Assembly (NCBI GenBank): GCA_025355545.1
Contig: JANXZN010000267.1
Span: 1 to 38,237, forward strand
Direction of reading: 5' to 3'
DNA from: Rhizobacter sp.
Lineage (GTDB): Bacteria > Pseudomonadota > Gammaproteobacteria > Burkholderiales > Burkholderiaceae_C
DNA length: 38,237 nucleotides
Shown: one piece after another, positions 7,468-16,894 of the stretch
Position numbering within the stretch: the stretch's first letter is position 1
How the letters are laid out: every line of letters starts with the position of its first letter
Notes under the pieces: model-generated
What the model saw: the letters and a program-made list of their open reading frames with translations, nothing else
Databases searched by the model: none
Told to the model about the DNA's origin: nothing
Position numbers and translations under genes: made by a program

Positions 7468-10400
7468 TCAGAGCAAGTCGGGACAACGGAAGGTCTGCAT
7501 CTCGCGCAAGCGCAGCGGATTCAGTGCGCTGGCCGAAATGACTTCGAGCTTGGCGCGGCGGCCGTCGACGTTGAGCACGACGGTGAAGCGTTCTGGTTGC
7601 GGCGACGGCTGAACCTCGTGCTGACCGAACAGCCGGAACAGCGCCCACGGTCCGTCGAAGATCTCCTGCCCTCCACTCAGATCGAGCTTGAGCTGCGAGG
7701 CCACGCGCGTGCTCGGCCAGGTGATTGTCTGAGCGGCGGTGTTGCCCGCGGTGAACCGCAGGACCTGGCCATCGATGCTGAGCACCAGCTCCTTGGCAGG
7801 GGGATCCATCTCCAGCACGCGCATATCGACCTTGAAGCCCGGGGTCTTGCCACCGGCCCGGAAGAAGGCTTCGCGGATCTTGGCGGCGCGCTGGAAGTCC
7901 GCCAGCGCCGCGCCGCCGGGCGGCTTGGTGCCATCGGACAGCGGGCGGTAGGCCCAGGGCGTGACGCCGACGTCGACGACCGCGGCCAGCCGGCGCTGGA
8001 AGAAATCATCGAGCTGGCCGCCGACACCGAACATCTGGCCGAAGTCGTCGGGCAGCACGTCGGCGCGACTGCCCAGCGCAAACGGATAGCGCCCCGCGAT
8101 GGTCTTGATGCATTGCTCGGCGAGCGGTTTGATCTCGGCGCTCAGCCCTTGGCGTTCGGCGACCCGGCCTTGCGTCGCACCGGCATCGGCGAGTGTCGTC
8201 AGCATCGACTTGATCGGCTCGGGCTGCATGGCCGCGGCCGCCTTCGCCGCCGCGCCGCCCCCGCCGCCGGCCGGCGGTGCTGTCTTGGTCTTCTGCGCCG
8301 CATCGATCGCGGTGAGGTTCACGAAGACCTCGTTGAAGAGCTTCATGGTCTCGTCGATGGGTGGCGGCGTGCCGCTGACCATGCGCTGCAAGGCCGCAAA
8401 GTGATCGTCGACGAGCATCTCCAGCGGCCTGCCCGGCGTCTTCACGTCGTCACCGCCCGTGGCCTTGCCGACCACGGCGGCGATGTCGTCCTTGGCCTTG
8501 CTCAGCTTCTTCAGCGCCGGGGTGCTGAACTTGATCGAGCTGCCCGCTGCGGGCGCCGCTGTCGCCGCCGCCGCGGCAACCGCGGCGCCGAGCTGGGTCT
8601 CGCGCGCCACCGCACGCAGGTACGACGTCAACGGCGAATCCGGCGCAGCCAGCAGCCCGGCCACCACGAGGCTGCGGTCCAGTCCCCCCAGTTTCACCAG
8701 CCGGACGTCGGCGATGTACTGGTCCCAGACCTTGATGTACTCCCCCAGATACAAGCGCTGCACCCGTGCTCGGAGTTCGGGATCGATCTTGCCGACACCG
8801 AGCACGCCTGCGGCCGCCTGCTTGAGCGATTCGGCAGGCGCGCTAACGCCGAGCACCCAGCGCTCCTCTGCCGCCAGCACGGTCGCCACCTTCGTGATGG
8901 CCGGGTTGAAGCCCTTGACGTAGCCATCGCGGGTGAAGAGCCCGGGAATGCCTTTCGTCAGCGGCTGGCCGCTCGCGCGCTCGAACACCCGCACCGCGTC
9001 GGGCCCGCCGGCAGCGGCCGCGCTGAAGTCCGGCACGTCGCCGCCGACGCGGGTGCGCTTCAAGCGGCTGAAGATGCGGTATTCGAGCGGGTAGGCGATT
9101 AGCATCTCGCGCACGTTGGCCACCAGCGTCTTGTCCATCTGCGTCGGTGCCTTGGGGGCGCCTTCGGAGACCGCGGCGTCGAGATGCTGGGCCAGTGCAG
9201 CGCGTTGATCGACCGACATCGTCGAGGCGAGATTGGCGTCCCAATCGAACGCGACCCAGCCCTTGAACGACTCCGCATCGAAATGCTCGGGCGTGTAGAG
9301 CATCAGGTAGCCCTTCAGCGCTTCGTAGGCAAGCTCGAGGTTGTCCCGGTTCACGGCGCGCAGCCGCTCTTCGAGCCGACGTGCCACGCGCGGCATCAGG
9401 CCGTTGTCGAGCAGCTTGTGATAGCCGATGTCCGCCCCGGCCGCGACGTAGGGGCCCTGGTACAGGCCGAGCCTGTTCACCAGCGGCGGATCGTCGAGCG
9501 CGAATGCCGATGGGGTGGCCACTGCGGCGATCTTGTCCAACGCATTCGGCAGGACCGACAGTTCGGCGCCGGTGGCCGGCGGCACCGCGGCGACCGCGGC
9601 CTGGACCTCGGGCAGGCGCTCCTTCACCTGCGCGAGATAGGCCACGTTGCGTTGGTAGCCCAGGCCCCAGACGGCGACCAATCCCACCGCCACGACGAGC
9701 ATCGTCGCGAGCGCGGCAACGCGCCAGCGTCGGCGCCGGGTCTCGGCCTGTAGATTCCTGCCGACCAGGCCTTGTTCGGCAAACACCACTTCCTTCAGCA
9801 GGCGCGTCAGAAAGAAGGACTTGCCGCGCCACGCGGGCACCGCCGCCGCACGCTGCTCGACCCCGAACGTGCGGCCCAGCGTGCCGAGCACGCGGTCGAT
9901 CGGCGAGCCTTCCTGCGTGCCGCTGGTGAAGTAGATGCCGCGCACAAAGGCCCGTTCCTCGAGGTCACCCCCGCCTTCGAACACCTGCTCAAGGAAGCCG
10001 CCAAGCAACCCTTTCAAGCCTTCGAACTGCTGCGGAAAAGTGAAGACCGCGGCGCGCCGCAGCACGTCCGGCTCGGCCTGCATGCGCACGATCAGGCTGT
10101 CTCGCAGTCGCTTGCCGAGTGCCGTGAACTCGCTCGAGAAACTTTGCAGCGGCGTCGCACTGGCGGCGTCGGGTTCCTTGGGGTCGTGCGGGAACGAGAA
10201 GCCCCAGACCTGGTCGCGCTCCTCGCGGCCGAACTCGCCGAAGGTTTCGTTGAAGCCGGCAATCAGATCGCACTTGGTGACGAACACGTAGACCGGCGGT
10301 CGCACGCCGAGTCGTGACTGCAGCTCCTGCAGGCGCGTGCGCAGCTTCTGCGCATGGTCCTTGCGGTCGGCCGGGCTCTGGCGCAGCAAGTCCTCGATGT

Positions 10401-11076
10401 TGACCGTCAGCAGCACACCGTTCAGCGGCTGACGCGGCTTCGACTTGCGCAGCAGTGCGAGGAAGGTTTCCCAGGCCGCGGCATCGACGGCCGAATCGGA
10501 ATCCTGCGAGGTGTAGCGGCCCGCGGTGTCGATCAGCACCGCCTCGTCGGTGAACCACCATTCGCAGTTGCGCGTGCCGCCGACCCCACGCACCGACGCC
10601 TGGCCCATCTTGCCGGCCAGCGGGAAGGTCAGCCCGGCGTTGAGCAGCGCCGTGGTCTTGCCCGAGCCCGGTAGGCCGATGAACATGTACCAGGGCAGCT
10701 CGTACAGGAACTGCCCCCGCTTGAGCCACGACGACTTGCCGCTCTGGCGGGCACTCTCCCCCAGCACCTTCAACGCCTGGCTGAAGCGCTCCTGCAAGGC
10801 TTGCGCTTCGCGCTCGACGCTGTTCGGGCCGGCGGCCAGGCCGGCCACCAGGCGCTGGTTGGTGCGCCGGCGCCGCCAGGCGCGGATGCCGAAGACCACC
10901 GCGAAGACCAGCAGCAAGATGACGAGCGCAACCACTCGTTCGCCGATGCCGTCGAGCGGATGCTCGCCACGCAGTTCGATCAGCGGGCCCGCCCACCAGA
11001 TCAGCGCCGCGAGCAGCAGCAAGCCGATCACGGCCAAGGTCACCGGGTGCAGCAGGGCGGAAAGGAAACGCTTCAT
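7468..11076 (-). CDS. tssM: T6SS membrane complex protein TssM (IcmF)
   Basis: 1202 aa; N-terminal transmembrane segments, Walker A GLPGSGKTT, IcmF-type region (GGTRNCEWWFTDEAVLIDTAGRYTSQDSD). Confidence 0.97.
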   Translation of the reverse strand: MKRFLSALLHPVTLAVIGLLLLAALIWWAGPLIELRGEHPLDGIGERVVALVILLLVFAVVFGIRAWRRRRTNQRLVAGLAAGPNSVEREAQALQERFSQALKVLGESARQSGKSSWLKRGQFLYELPWYMFIGLPGSGKTTALLNAGLTFPLAGKMGQASVRGVGGTRNCEWWFTDEAVLIDTAGRYTSQDSDSAVDAAAWETFLALLRKSKPRQPLNGVLLTVNIEDLLRQSPADRKDHAQKLRTRLQELQSRLGVRPPVYVFVTKCDLIAGFNETFGEFGREERDQVWGFSFPHDPKEPDAASATPLQSFSSEFTALGKRLRDSLIVRMQAEPDVLRRAAVFTFPQQFEGLKGLLGGFLEQVFEGGGDLEERAFVRGIYFTSGTQEGSPIDRVLGTLGRTFGVEQRAAAVPAWRGKSFFLTRLLKEVVFAEQGLVGRNLQAETRRRRWRVAALATMLVVAVGLVAVWGLGYQRNVAYLAQVKERLPEVQAAVAAVPPATGAELSVLPNALDKIAAVATPSAFALDDPPLVNRLGLYQGPYVAAGADIGYHKLLDNGLMPRVARRLEERLRAVNRDNLELAYEALKGYLMLYTPEHFDAESFKGWVAFDWDANLASTMSVDQRAALAQHLDAAVSEGAPKAPTQMDKTLVANVREMLIAYPLEYRIFSRLKRTRVGGDVPDFSAAAAGGPDAVRVFERASGQPLTKGIPGLFTRDGYVKGFNPAITKVATVLAAEERWVLGVSAPAESLKQAAAGVLGVGKIDPELRARVQRLYLGEYIKVWDQYIADVRLVKLGGLDRSLVVAGLLAAPDSPLTSYLRAVARETQLGAAVAAAAATAAPAAGSSIKFSTPALKKLSKAKDDIAAVVGKATGGDDVKTPGRPLEMLVDDHFAALQRMVSGTPPPIDETMKLFNEVFVNLTAIDAAQKTKTAPPAGGGGGAAAKAAAAMQPEPIKSMLTTLADAGATQGRVAERQGLSAEIKPLAEQCIKTIAGRYPFALGSRADVLPDDFGQMFGVGGQLDDFFQRRLAAVVDVGVTPWAYRPLSDGTKPPGGAALADFQRAAKIREAFFRAGGKTPGFKVDMRVLEMDPPAKELVLSIDGQVLRFTAGNTAAQTITWPSTRVASQLKLDLSGGQEIFDGPWALFRLFGQHEVQPSPQPERFTVVLNVDGRRAKLEVISASALNPLRLREMQTFRCPDLL

Positions 11077-11088
11077 CGCAGCCTCCCT

Positions 11089-12411
11089 TCAATCGGCCAC
11101 GAACAGCGTGACTTCGACGCGCCGGTTGCGCGCGCGCCCCGCGGGAGTGGCGTTGTCGGCGATCGGCTGCGCATCGGCAAGCCCTTCGGCGCGCACGCGC
11201 TCGGGTCCGACCTGCCGGACGAGTTCGGAACGGACGGCTTCGGCGCGCTCCTTTGACAAATGCCAGTTCGACGGGAACCGCGCGGTACGAATCGGCTGGT
11301 TGTCGGTGTGGCCGCTGACCAGCACATTGCCCTTGAGCGTGGCCAGTGCCTGGCCGATGCTCGGCAGCAAGGGCCTGAAGGCCGATGCGACGACCGCGCT
11401 GCCCGGCTCGAAGAACCCGTCGCCCTTGATGACCACGATCGAACGGTCGACCAGATCCTGCACCTCCACCTGGCCCGCCTTGATCTGCGGGGCCAACAGG
11501 CCCGCTAGCCTCGGCTTCGGTGCCGGCGGTGGCGGTGGTGGTGGCGGCGCGGCGAGCTGGACCTTCTTCGCGTCCAACTGGGCGAGCTTGTCGAACAGGC
11601 CGTCGGCCGAGTTGGCGAGCGACCAGCGAAAGCCCGCGTAGATGATCGCCAGGAGCACCAGGATGGCCGACGCGATCAACCACAGCGGCACACCGTCGAC
11701 GAGGCGCTGGCCGCGCACCGCGACCCCCTGCCAGCGCGGTGACAACGTCCGCTCGGAGGAACGGCCCTGGCCGAGCATCTGCGCGAGGCGCTGACGCACG
11801 CTGTCGAGTTGCGCTTCGCCGTTCTCGATCACCCGGTAGCGGCCCTGGAATCCAAGCCCCAGGACGACGTAGAGCAACTCCAGCAGGCTGCGATTGGCCT
11901 CGACGTTCTCGGCCAGCTTGCTCATCAGCTGGAATACTTTCTCGCCCCCCCAGGACTCGTTGTGGAATTGCACCAGCAAGCTGTTGCCGGACCAGACGCC
12001 GGAACCGCCCCAGGGCGTGCTCGCCGCCGATTCGTCGAGCAGCGTGCACAGGATGTAGCGCCCGGCCACCACCTGCTCATTCGGCAGGCCCTGGGCGCGG
12101 GCCTGCGATTCGAACTTGCGGATGCCCTCCGAGAGCGCATCGCGCAGCCCGGCCGGGTTCGGGTGACGCGCCGTGTGCCGCACACGCGGTGCGGCGGCCA
12201 GCAACGGCATCGCCGCGTTGACCAGCGGGTTCAGGCTCCCGCTCATCATCGTGTCCAGCGACAGTGGCACGTCCTTGCCGGTCGAGCCCTGGGGCGCGGC
12301 CGGCGAGGCCGGCGCTGCGGCGGCGGCCGCCGCCCCGCCCCGGCCCGCGCTCGGCTTGATGACCGTGCGGTCGGAACCGAAGGCGGCGAACGGGTCCCCG
12401 GTGTCGCTCAT
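11089..12411 (-). CDS. tssL: T6SS membrane complex protein TssL (DotU) with C-terminal OmpA-like peptidoglycan-binding domain
   Basis: DotU region (YILCTLLDESAASTPWGG...WSGNSLLVQFHNESWGGEKVFQLM), a single predicted transmembrane segment, then OmpA-like VLVSGHTDNQPIRTARFPSNWHLSKERAEAVRSEL...RRVEVTLFV. Confidence 0.96.
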   Translation of the reverse strand: MSDTGDPFAAFGSDRTVIKPSAGRGGAAAAAAAPASPAAPQGSTGKDVPLSLDTMMSGSLNPLVNAAMPLLAAAPRVRHTARHPNPAGLRDALSEGIRKFESQARAQGLPNEQVVAGRYILCTLLDESAASTPWGGSGVWSGNSLLVQFHNESWGGEKVFQLMSKLAENVEANRSLLELLYVVLGLGFQGRYRVIENGEAQLDSVRQRLAQMLGQGRSSERTLSPRWQGVAVRGQRLVDGVPLWLIASAILVLLAIIYAGFRWSLANSADGLFDKLAQLDAKKVQLAAPPPPPPPPAPKPRLAGLLAPQIKAGQVEVQDLVDRSIVVIKGDGFFEPGSAVVASAFRPLLPSIGQALATLKGNVLVSGHTDNQPIRTARFPSNWHLSKERAEAVRSELVRQVGPERVRAEGLADAQPIADNATPAGRARNRRVEVTLFVAD

Positions 12412-12421
12412 CGAGATGCCC

Positions 12422-12590
12422 AGGGCCTGTTAACGCTATGGGAAGGCATCGGCCCTGCGGGTGATCTCAGCAAACAACCGCCCGCCGCGTTGCAAATGCT
12501 CGCCGTAGGCGCGGCTACGCCTGCGCTTTGCGCCTTGCGGGCGGCTGTTTGCTGAGTCACGCGTGTCCTCCCATAGCGTTAACAGGCCCT
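12422..12590. repeat. Nested inverted-repeat (MITE/REP-like) element between tssK and tssL
   Basis: Outer arms agggcctgttaacgctatggga (12422-12443) / tcccatagcgttaacaggccct (12569-12590) are perfect over 22 bp. Inner arms ctcagcaaacaaccgcccgc (12466-12485) / gcgggcggctgtttgctgag (12537-12556) match 19/20. Central cgtag-gcgcgg-ctacg hairpin. Confidence 0.85.
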
Positions 12591-13926
12591 AGTTGCGCAC
12601 GGCCCAGAACTCGATCTCCAGCCCGGGGAAATCGCCGGCCACGTGCATGGCCATGCCGCCGGAGCTTTCCAGCTGCTTCCACATGTCGTTGCCGCGGGTT
12701 TCGAGTTCGAAATAGGTGAAGCCGGCGTGGTACGGAATTTGCCGCGGCGCCACCGGCAGCGGCCGCATCGACACCCCCGGCAACTGCAGGTTCACCAGGT
12801 CACGGATGCGCTCGACCGTGCCGATCTTGACCTGCGTCGGGAAACGGGCACGCAGAGCGTCGCCGGGCAGCTGCGAACTCACAGCGAACACGAACTGCGC
12901 GTTGCGCTGCAGATCCACGTCCGGAATCATCGCAACGCGCACGCCGTACTTGCGGTCCTGAAGTTCGATCGGGATTGCGGTCTGTTCCATCACCATCGAC
13001 AGCGATTGCCGGACCTCGTCCATCAGCGGCTTGAAGCAGATCGCCGGGTCGTCATGCCCGTAAGCCGGGATGTTGCCCGGGCGGCGCCCCTCACGGAAGG
13101 TCGACATCTCGCCGATCAGAGCGACGACGAAATAGTAGAAGTCCTTCGGATGCAGCAGCGACGCCTGGCGGAACTGTGCAATCACCGGTTCGTTGCGGTT
13201 GATCAACAGCAGCATCAGGAAGTCGGCGATCTCGCCGACCCCTGCGCGCCCCGGCTGCGCCAGCCGGGCCGCCAGCGCCTCGCCGCGCTGATGCAGCAGC
13301 CCGTGCAGGTCGCGCAGCTGCGACGCGAGCAGCTCGTTGCCGCCGCAATGCAGCGTCGGCGGGATGTACGCGGCATCGAGCACCAGCTTGTTATCGGCAC
13401 GGCGCTCGACCACCTTGCACAGGCCGATCGTCACCACACCTTCGCCGGCGTCGCGCGCGAGCACGATGCGCAGATTCATGCGGCCGATCTGGATCGGCGC
13501 GGCGCGCTGTCCGCTCGCATTGGTGTCACCGACCTCGACTTCCGCGGCTCGGAATCGAGGCGGCATCGAACCGGCATCGGATTCGGCGTCGGTCTCGGCA
13601 ACGCCGGGGCGCTGCAGCGTGATCGCCAGCACCACGAGTTGGTCGCGCGTGTCCGGTGGAACATCGAATGCGGCCGGCGCCGGGTCCTGCCCGGGCACGT
13701 CGAACGCGAGCCCGTCGGGCATCACGCCCTGCGCCGCGATGATTGCCACCTTGCCGAGATTCAGCGCCGAGCTGTCCAGCGTCAGCGACAGGTGCCCCCA
13801 GCAATACGGCGCGGTCGCGGCGAGGCGCATCTGCGCCTGCTGTGCGAGAAAACGGTCATGCTGCTGCAAATGCTGCGGCTGGAGGAACATGCCCTCCGTC
13901 CAGATCACCTTGTTGGTCCAGGTCAT
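12589..13926 (-). CDS. tssK: T6SS baseplate protein TssK
   Basis: MTWTNKVIWTEGMFLQPQHLQQHDRFLAQQAQMR... is the characteristic TssK N-terminus; 445 aa. Confidence 0.97.
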   Translation of the reverse strand: MTWTNKVIWTEGMFLQPQHLQQHDRFLAQQAQMRLAATAPYCWGHLSLTLDSSALNLGKVAIIAAQGVMPDGLAFDVPGQDPAPAAFDVPPDTRDQLVVLAITLQRPGVAETDAESDAGSMPPRFRAAEVEVGDTNASGQRAAPIQIGRMNLRIVLARDAGEGVVTIGLCKVVERRADNKLVLDAAYIPPTLHCGGNELLASQLRDLHGLLHQRGEALAARLAQPGRAGVGEIADFLMLLLINRNEPVIAQFRQASLLHPKDFYYFVVALIGEMSTFREGRRPGNIPAYGHDDPAICFKPLMDEVRQSLSMVMEQTAIPIELQDRKYGVRVAMIPDVDLQRNAQFVFAVSSQLPGDALRARFPTQVKIGTVERIRDLVNLQLPGVSMRPLPVAPRQIPYHAGFTYFELETRGNDMWKQLESSGGMAMHVAGDFPGLEIEFWAVRN

Positions 13927-13939
13927 GCCTTGTGCTGCT

Positions 13940-14332
13940 TCACGGTACGTTGTGGGTAACCTGAGCCGGGAACGTGATGCTGATCACTCCTCCCAACGCG
14001 CAGGTCAGGGTGCAGGTGTTGTCGAGCACGGGAATGTTGGCGATGAGCACGTTGGGCACGCCGGGCGCCCAGGGCGCCGGCGTCACCGGCGTGCAGGGCA
14101 CCGGCGTCGGTACGCCAAGCGCCGCCGAAGTGGCAGCGATGAACGCGGGGTTGGACGGCGAACAGCACATCGGGAACGGCACAATGTTGGTGAACGGGAT
14201 GTTGTCCATGATGACACCGTTGATCAGCGAACTGCTCATGACCGGACGCGGCGTCGGAATGAATGTCGAGGGCGCACCTCCCAGCGAGAAGGTGCAGGCG
14301 GTCACGGCAGTCATGGCGACTTGTTGAGGCAT
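13940..14332 (-). CDS. PAAR-like protein (DUF4280 family), putative T6SS spike tip
   Basis: CTFSLGGAPSTFIPTPRPVM...NIPFTNIVPFPMCCSPSNPAFIAATSAALGVPTPVPCTPVTPAPWAPGVPNVLIANIPVLDNTCTLTCALGGVISITFPA; Cys/Pro pattern and repeated short strands of DUF4280 proteins. Confidence 0.85.
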   Translation of the reverse strand: MPQQVAMTAVTACTFSLGGAPSTFIPTPRPVMSSSLINGVIMDNIPFTNIVPFPMCCSPSNPAFIAATSAALGVPTPVPCTPVTPAPWAPGVPNVLIANIPVLDNTCTLTCALGGVISITFPAQVTHNVP

Positions 14333-14365
14333 GGTGTGGTGCTCTCAGACGCCGCCGGGCCGCCG

Positions 14366-14395
14366 AGGGCCACGCAGGGGCCCCTGCGTGGCCCT
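14366..14395. repeat. Perfect 30-bp palindrome (agggccacgcagggg|cccctgcgtggccct)
   Basis: Self-complementary with no loop; between pppA and the DUF4280 gene. Possible REP element, terminator or attenuator. Confidence 0.8.
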
Positions 14396-14405
14396 TGCGG
14401 CTGAG

Positions 14406-14440
14406 CTCCCCCTCGGGGGGCAGGAACGAAGTGACGTGGG
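14406..14440. repeat. REP-like motif copy 2 (ctccccctcggggggcaggaacgaagtgacgtggg)
   Basis: Shares ggggggcag-gaacgaagtga with 7421..7450; adjoins the 30-bp palindrome. Confidence 0.5.
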
Positions 14441-14450
14441 GGCTGTCATC

Positions 14451-15242
14451 TCAGGGCTCGCCGACCCAGACCGCGATGCCGCTGAAGTTGTCGTGGCCGG
14501 TCTTGCCAGCCTCGGCCGCATGCAGCAGCACGAGTTGTTCCATTCCCGCGAGCCACGCGCCCGGATCGGCGGCGGCGCTCAGGCAGGCACACATCTCGGC
14601 CTCGTCGACGTATTCCCACAGCCCGTCGGTGCACAGCAGAAAGACATCGTGCGGCTTCAGTTGCCAGGGCTGCGTCGCGGTCGAGACGAGCAAGTCTTCG
14701 GGGCGCGTCCCCAGCGCCGACTGCAGTTCGCTGCGCCGCGGGTGCGTGCGCATCTGCTGCGGCATCAGCAGACCGGCGTCGACCATGGTCTGCACGACGC
14801 TGTGGTCGCGCGTGTGCGACAGCATCAGGCCATCGCGAAACAGGTACAGACGCGAGTCACCCGCGTGGCCCCACAGCGCCTCGCGACACCCGAGGTCGAC
14901 GAACAGCGCGACGACGGTGCTGTGCATGTCTTTCGTCTTGCCGGACTCGGACTGATGCCGCCGCAAATGCGCATTGGTGTCGATCAGTAGGTCTCTGACT
15001 TCGTCGAGGCGCGCCAACGGCGCCAGCGAGACCTGGTCGATGATGTGGCGCACGACCAGCTTCGAGGCGATGTCGCCGCCGCCATGTCCGCCGGCACCGT
15101 CAGCGACCACACAGCACAGGCGCTGTTCGCTCTGCCAGTGCCCGCAGGCGTCTTGGTTGTTGGCGCGTCCGCCCTGTCGCGACAGGGTCGCCAGCTCAAT
15201 GTGCCCGGTGTGTTTGTCCTCGCGCTCCAGAACATCGCTCAC
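14451..15242 (-). CDS. pppA: PP2C-type serine/threonine phosphatase, T6SS post-translational regulator (PppA-like)
   Basis: PP2C motifs: NNQDACGH, VVADGAGGHGGG, WGHAGDSRLYLFRDG, LLCTDGLWEYV, GHDNFSGIAV. GTG start at 15242 abuts the tagH stop; an upstream ATG (15299) overlaps tagH. Confidence 0.92.
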   Translation of the reverse strand: MSDVLEREDKHTGHIELATLSRQGGRANNQDACGHWQSEQRLCCVVADGAGGHGGGDIASKLVVRHIIDQVSLAPLARLDEVRDLLIDTNAHLRRHQSESGKTKDMHSTVVALFVDLGCREALWGHAGDSRLYLFRDGLMLSHTRDHSVVQTMVDAGLLMPQQMRTHPRRSELQSALGTRPEDLLVSTATQPWQLKPHDVFLLCTDGLWEYVDEAEMCACLSAAADPGAWLAGMEQLVLLHAAEAGKTGHDNFSGIAVWVGEP

Positions 15243-15243
15243 C

Positions 15244-16881
15244 TCAGACCTCCCGGCGCTCGGCGTCGCGCTGATCGTGCAAGCGATCGACGTGCGCATC
15301 GTAGGCTTTCAGGAACGCCTTGCCGAACACACCCTGGAAGTCGTCAGCGGCTTCGTTGCGGATGCGGGCGTAGTGCTCGGTGAACAGCTCCCACAAACGC
15401 GCGCCACGGCTCGCCGGGAGCAGGCTTTGCAGCAGCGAACGGTCGCCGAGCTGGCCTTCGAGCGTAGCCGGGTCGAAGCGTTGCAAGCCAGCCTCGAGCA
15501 CCGCCTGCATGCCCGCGACGAACGCGAACTGATGCACGCGCAAATCGTTGTAGGTGTCGCGCATTGCTGGGGCCGCCGCCATAAAGCCGCGGGCCGGCGG
15601 GGCGAGCAGATGCTGCAGCGCCACGTCGACGTTCGGTGAAAACTTCAGCGGGTTGTTGCTTTTCGCGCCAATGGTGGTGACCTCGGCGCGCAACTCGTGC
15701 TTGACGGTGCTGCGGGCGCGCACCAGATCGACGGTGCCGCCCACGGCCTCGCGCAGGAGCTGGCCGATCAACTCCATCAGTTCGGACGTCAGCGCGGGCA
15801 ACTCGAGGGTTGGCGCATTGAGCCCGCGGCGCAATGCTTCGAACAGTGCGCCGCTGTCTTCCGGCCGCGGTATCGCCGATGGTCGTGCAGCGGGCGGGGT
15901 GTGCAGCGGGAGCGGCAGCTCGGCAGGGGCGAGCGCCGGCGCTGCCGTCGTGTGCACCGCGCTGACCGGCACTGCCTCGAGGTTCACGTTTGTGTCCCGC
16001 GACCGCCCGGCGCCATCCGCCGGCAACACGACCTTGGCCGGCGCAGCAGGCTTGATGAACGTCGGCGGAATGAACGGGCGATTCAGGTCCGACAGCTGAT
16101 CGGCCTCGCTCGCCGCGCTGGCCCTCGGTGCGCTTTTCAACGACCGCAGCGGGTCGGCGTCGGCGGCCATGTTCGGCTGCGCCATAGGGGCATCCAGCAC
16201 CGAGTCCTTGAGCGGGTCGCCGCCGCTCACGGGCGAGAGACCGAACAACTGATCGAGCGAGCTCGGCTGCGCCGACGGCGAGTTCAGTCCGGGCACAAGC
16301 TCCGCGGGCGCCGCACCGCCCAGCTCGAGCCCCAAGGCATCGCGTCGCGGCGCCGCACCGGGCGCGACGATACCCGGCGAGCGGGGGGCGAACGGATCCC
16401 AGTCCATCGGGATACCGCCGGCCTGCGGCGCCGCGGCCGGTGCAGCGGACTTGGCCGCGCCACCTTGCCTGACCAACGGGTCGAACGGTGGTCCGCCGGC
16501 CGATGGCATCGCCGTGGCGGGGCCGAGCAGCCCGGCGAAAGGATCGATGGCAGTTGCCGCGCCGGCGCCACCGCCCATCGAGACGCTCAGCTCGTAGCCG
16601 CAGATGGCGAGGCGATCGCCCGCGGCGAGCGGCGCTTCGCGTCCACTGGCGAGCGCTCGCCCATTGAGCGTGATGGGGTTGCTGCCGCGGTCGATGATGG
16701 CAAAGCTGCCGTTCCGGTACACCACCTGCGCCGCCACGCGCGACACCATGCGCTCGGGATCGGGCAAAACCAGCTGGTTCGTCTCGGCACGCCCGATCAA
16801 GCCCCCGAGCTCGTCGAAATGGGCCCGCAGCGTGCCGTCGGCCGGCGTGTCGTTCAAGGCGATGACGGTAAGAGTGATCAC
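15244..16881 (-). CDS. tagH: T6SS-associated FHA-domain protein (TagH/Fha-like)
   Basis: N-terminal FHA domain (GGLIGRAETNQLVLPDPERMVSRVAAQVVYRNGSFAIIDRGSNPITLNGRAL) plus a C-terminal helical domain found in T6SS FHA proteins. Confidence 0.92.
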   Translation of the reverse strand: MITLTVIALNDTPADGTLRAHFDELGGLIGRAETNQLVLPDPERMVSRVAAQVVYRNGSFAIIDRGSNPITLNGRALASGREAPLAAGDRLAICGYELSVSMGGGAGAATAIDPFAGLLGPATAMPSAGGPPFDPLVRQGGAAKSAAPAAAPQAGGIPMDWDPFAPRSPGIVAPGAAPRRDALGLELGGAAPAELVPGLNSPSAQPSSLDQLFGLSPVSGGDPLKDSVLDAPMAQPNMAADADPLRSLKSAPRASAASEADQLSDLNRPFIPPTFIKPAAPAKVVLPADGAGRSRDTNVNLEAVPVSAVHTTAAPALAPAELPLPLHTPPAARPSAIPRPEDSGALFEALRRGLNAPTLELPALTSELMELIGQLLREAVGGTVDLVRARSTVKHELRAEVTTIGAKSNNPLKFSPNVDVALQHLLAPPARGFMAAAPAMRDTYNDLRVHQFAFVAGMQAVLEAGLQRFDPATLEGQLGDRSLLQSLLPASRGARLWELFTEHYARIRNEAADDFQGVFGKAFLKAYDAHVDRLHDQRDAERREV

Positions 16882-16894
16882 GGTGAACAGACTT

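Noticed and set aside
7597-9102. 501-aa plus-strand ORF antisense to tssM
   Set aside because: Shadow ORF of the TssM coding frame; low-complexity Arg-rich composition.
9989-12049. 686-aa minus-strand ORF spanning the tssL/tssM junction
   Set aside because: Alternate frame over two well-supported genes (TssL and TssM); composition is Arg/Ala/Gly-rich and not protein-like.
12643-13959. 438-aa plus-strand ORF antisense to tssK
   Set aside because: Antisense shadow of TssK.
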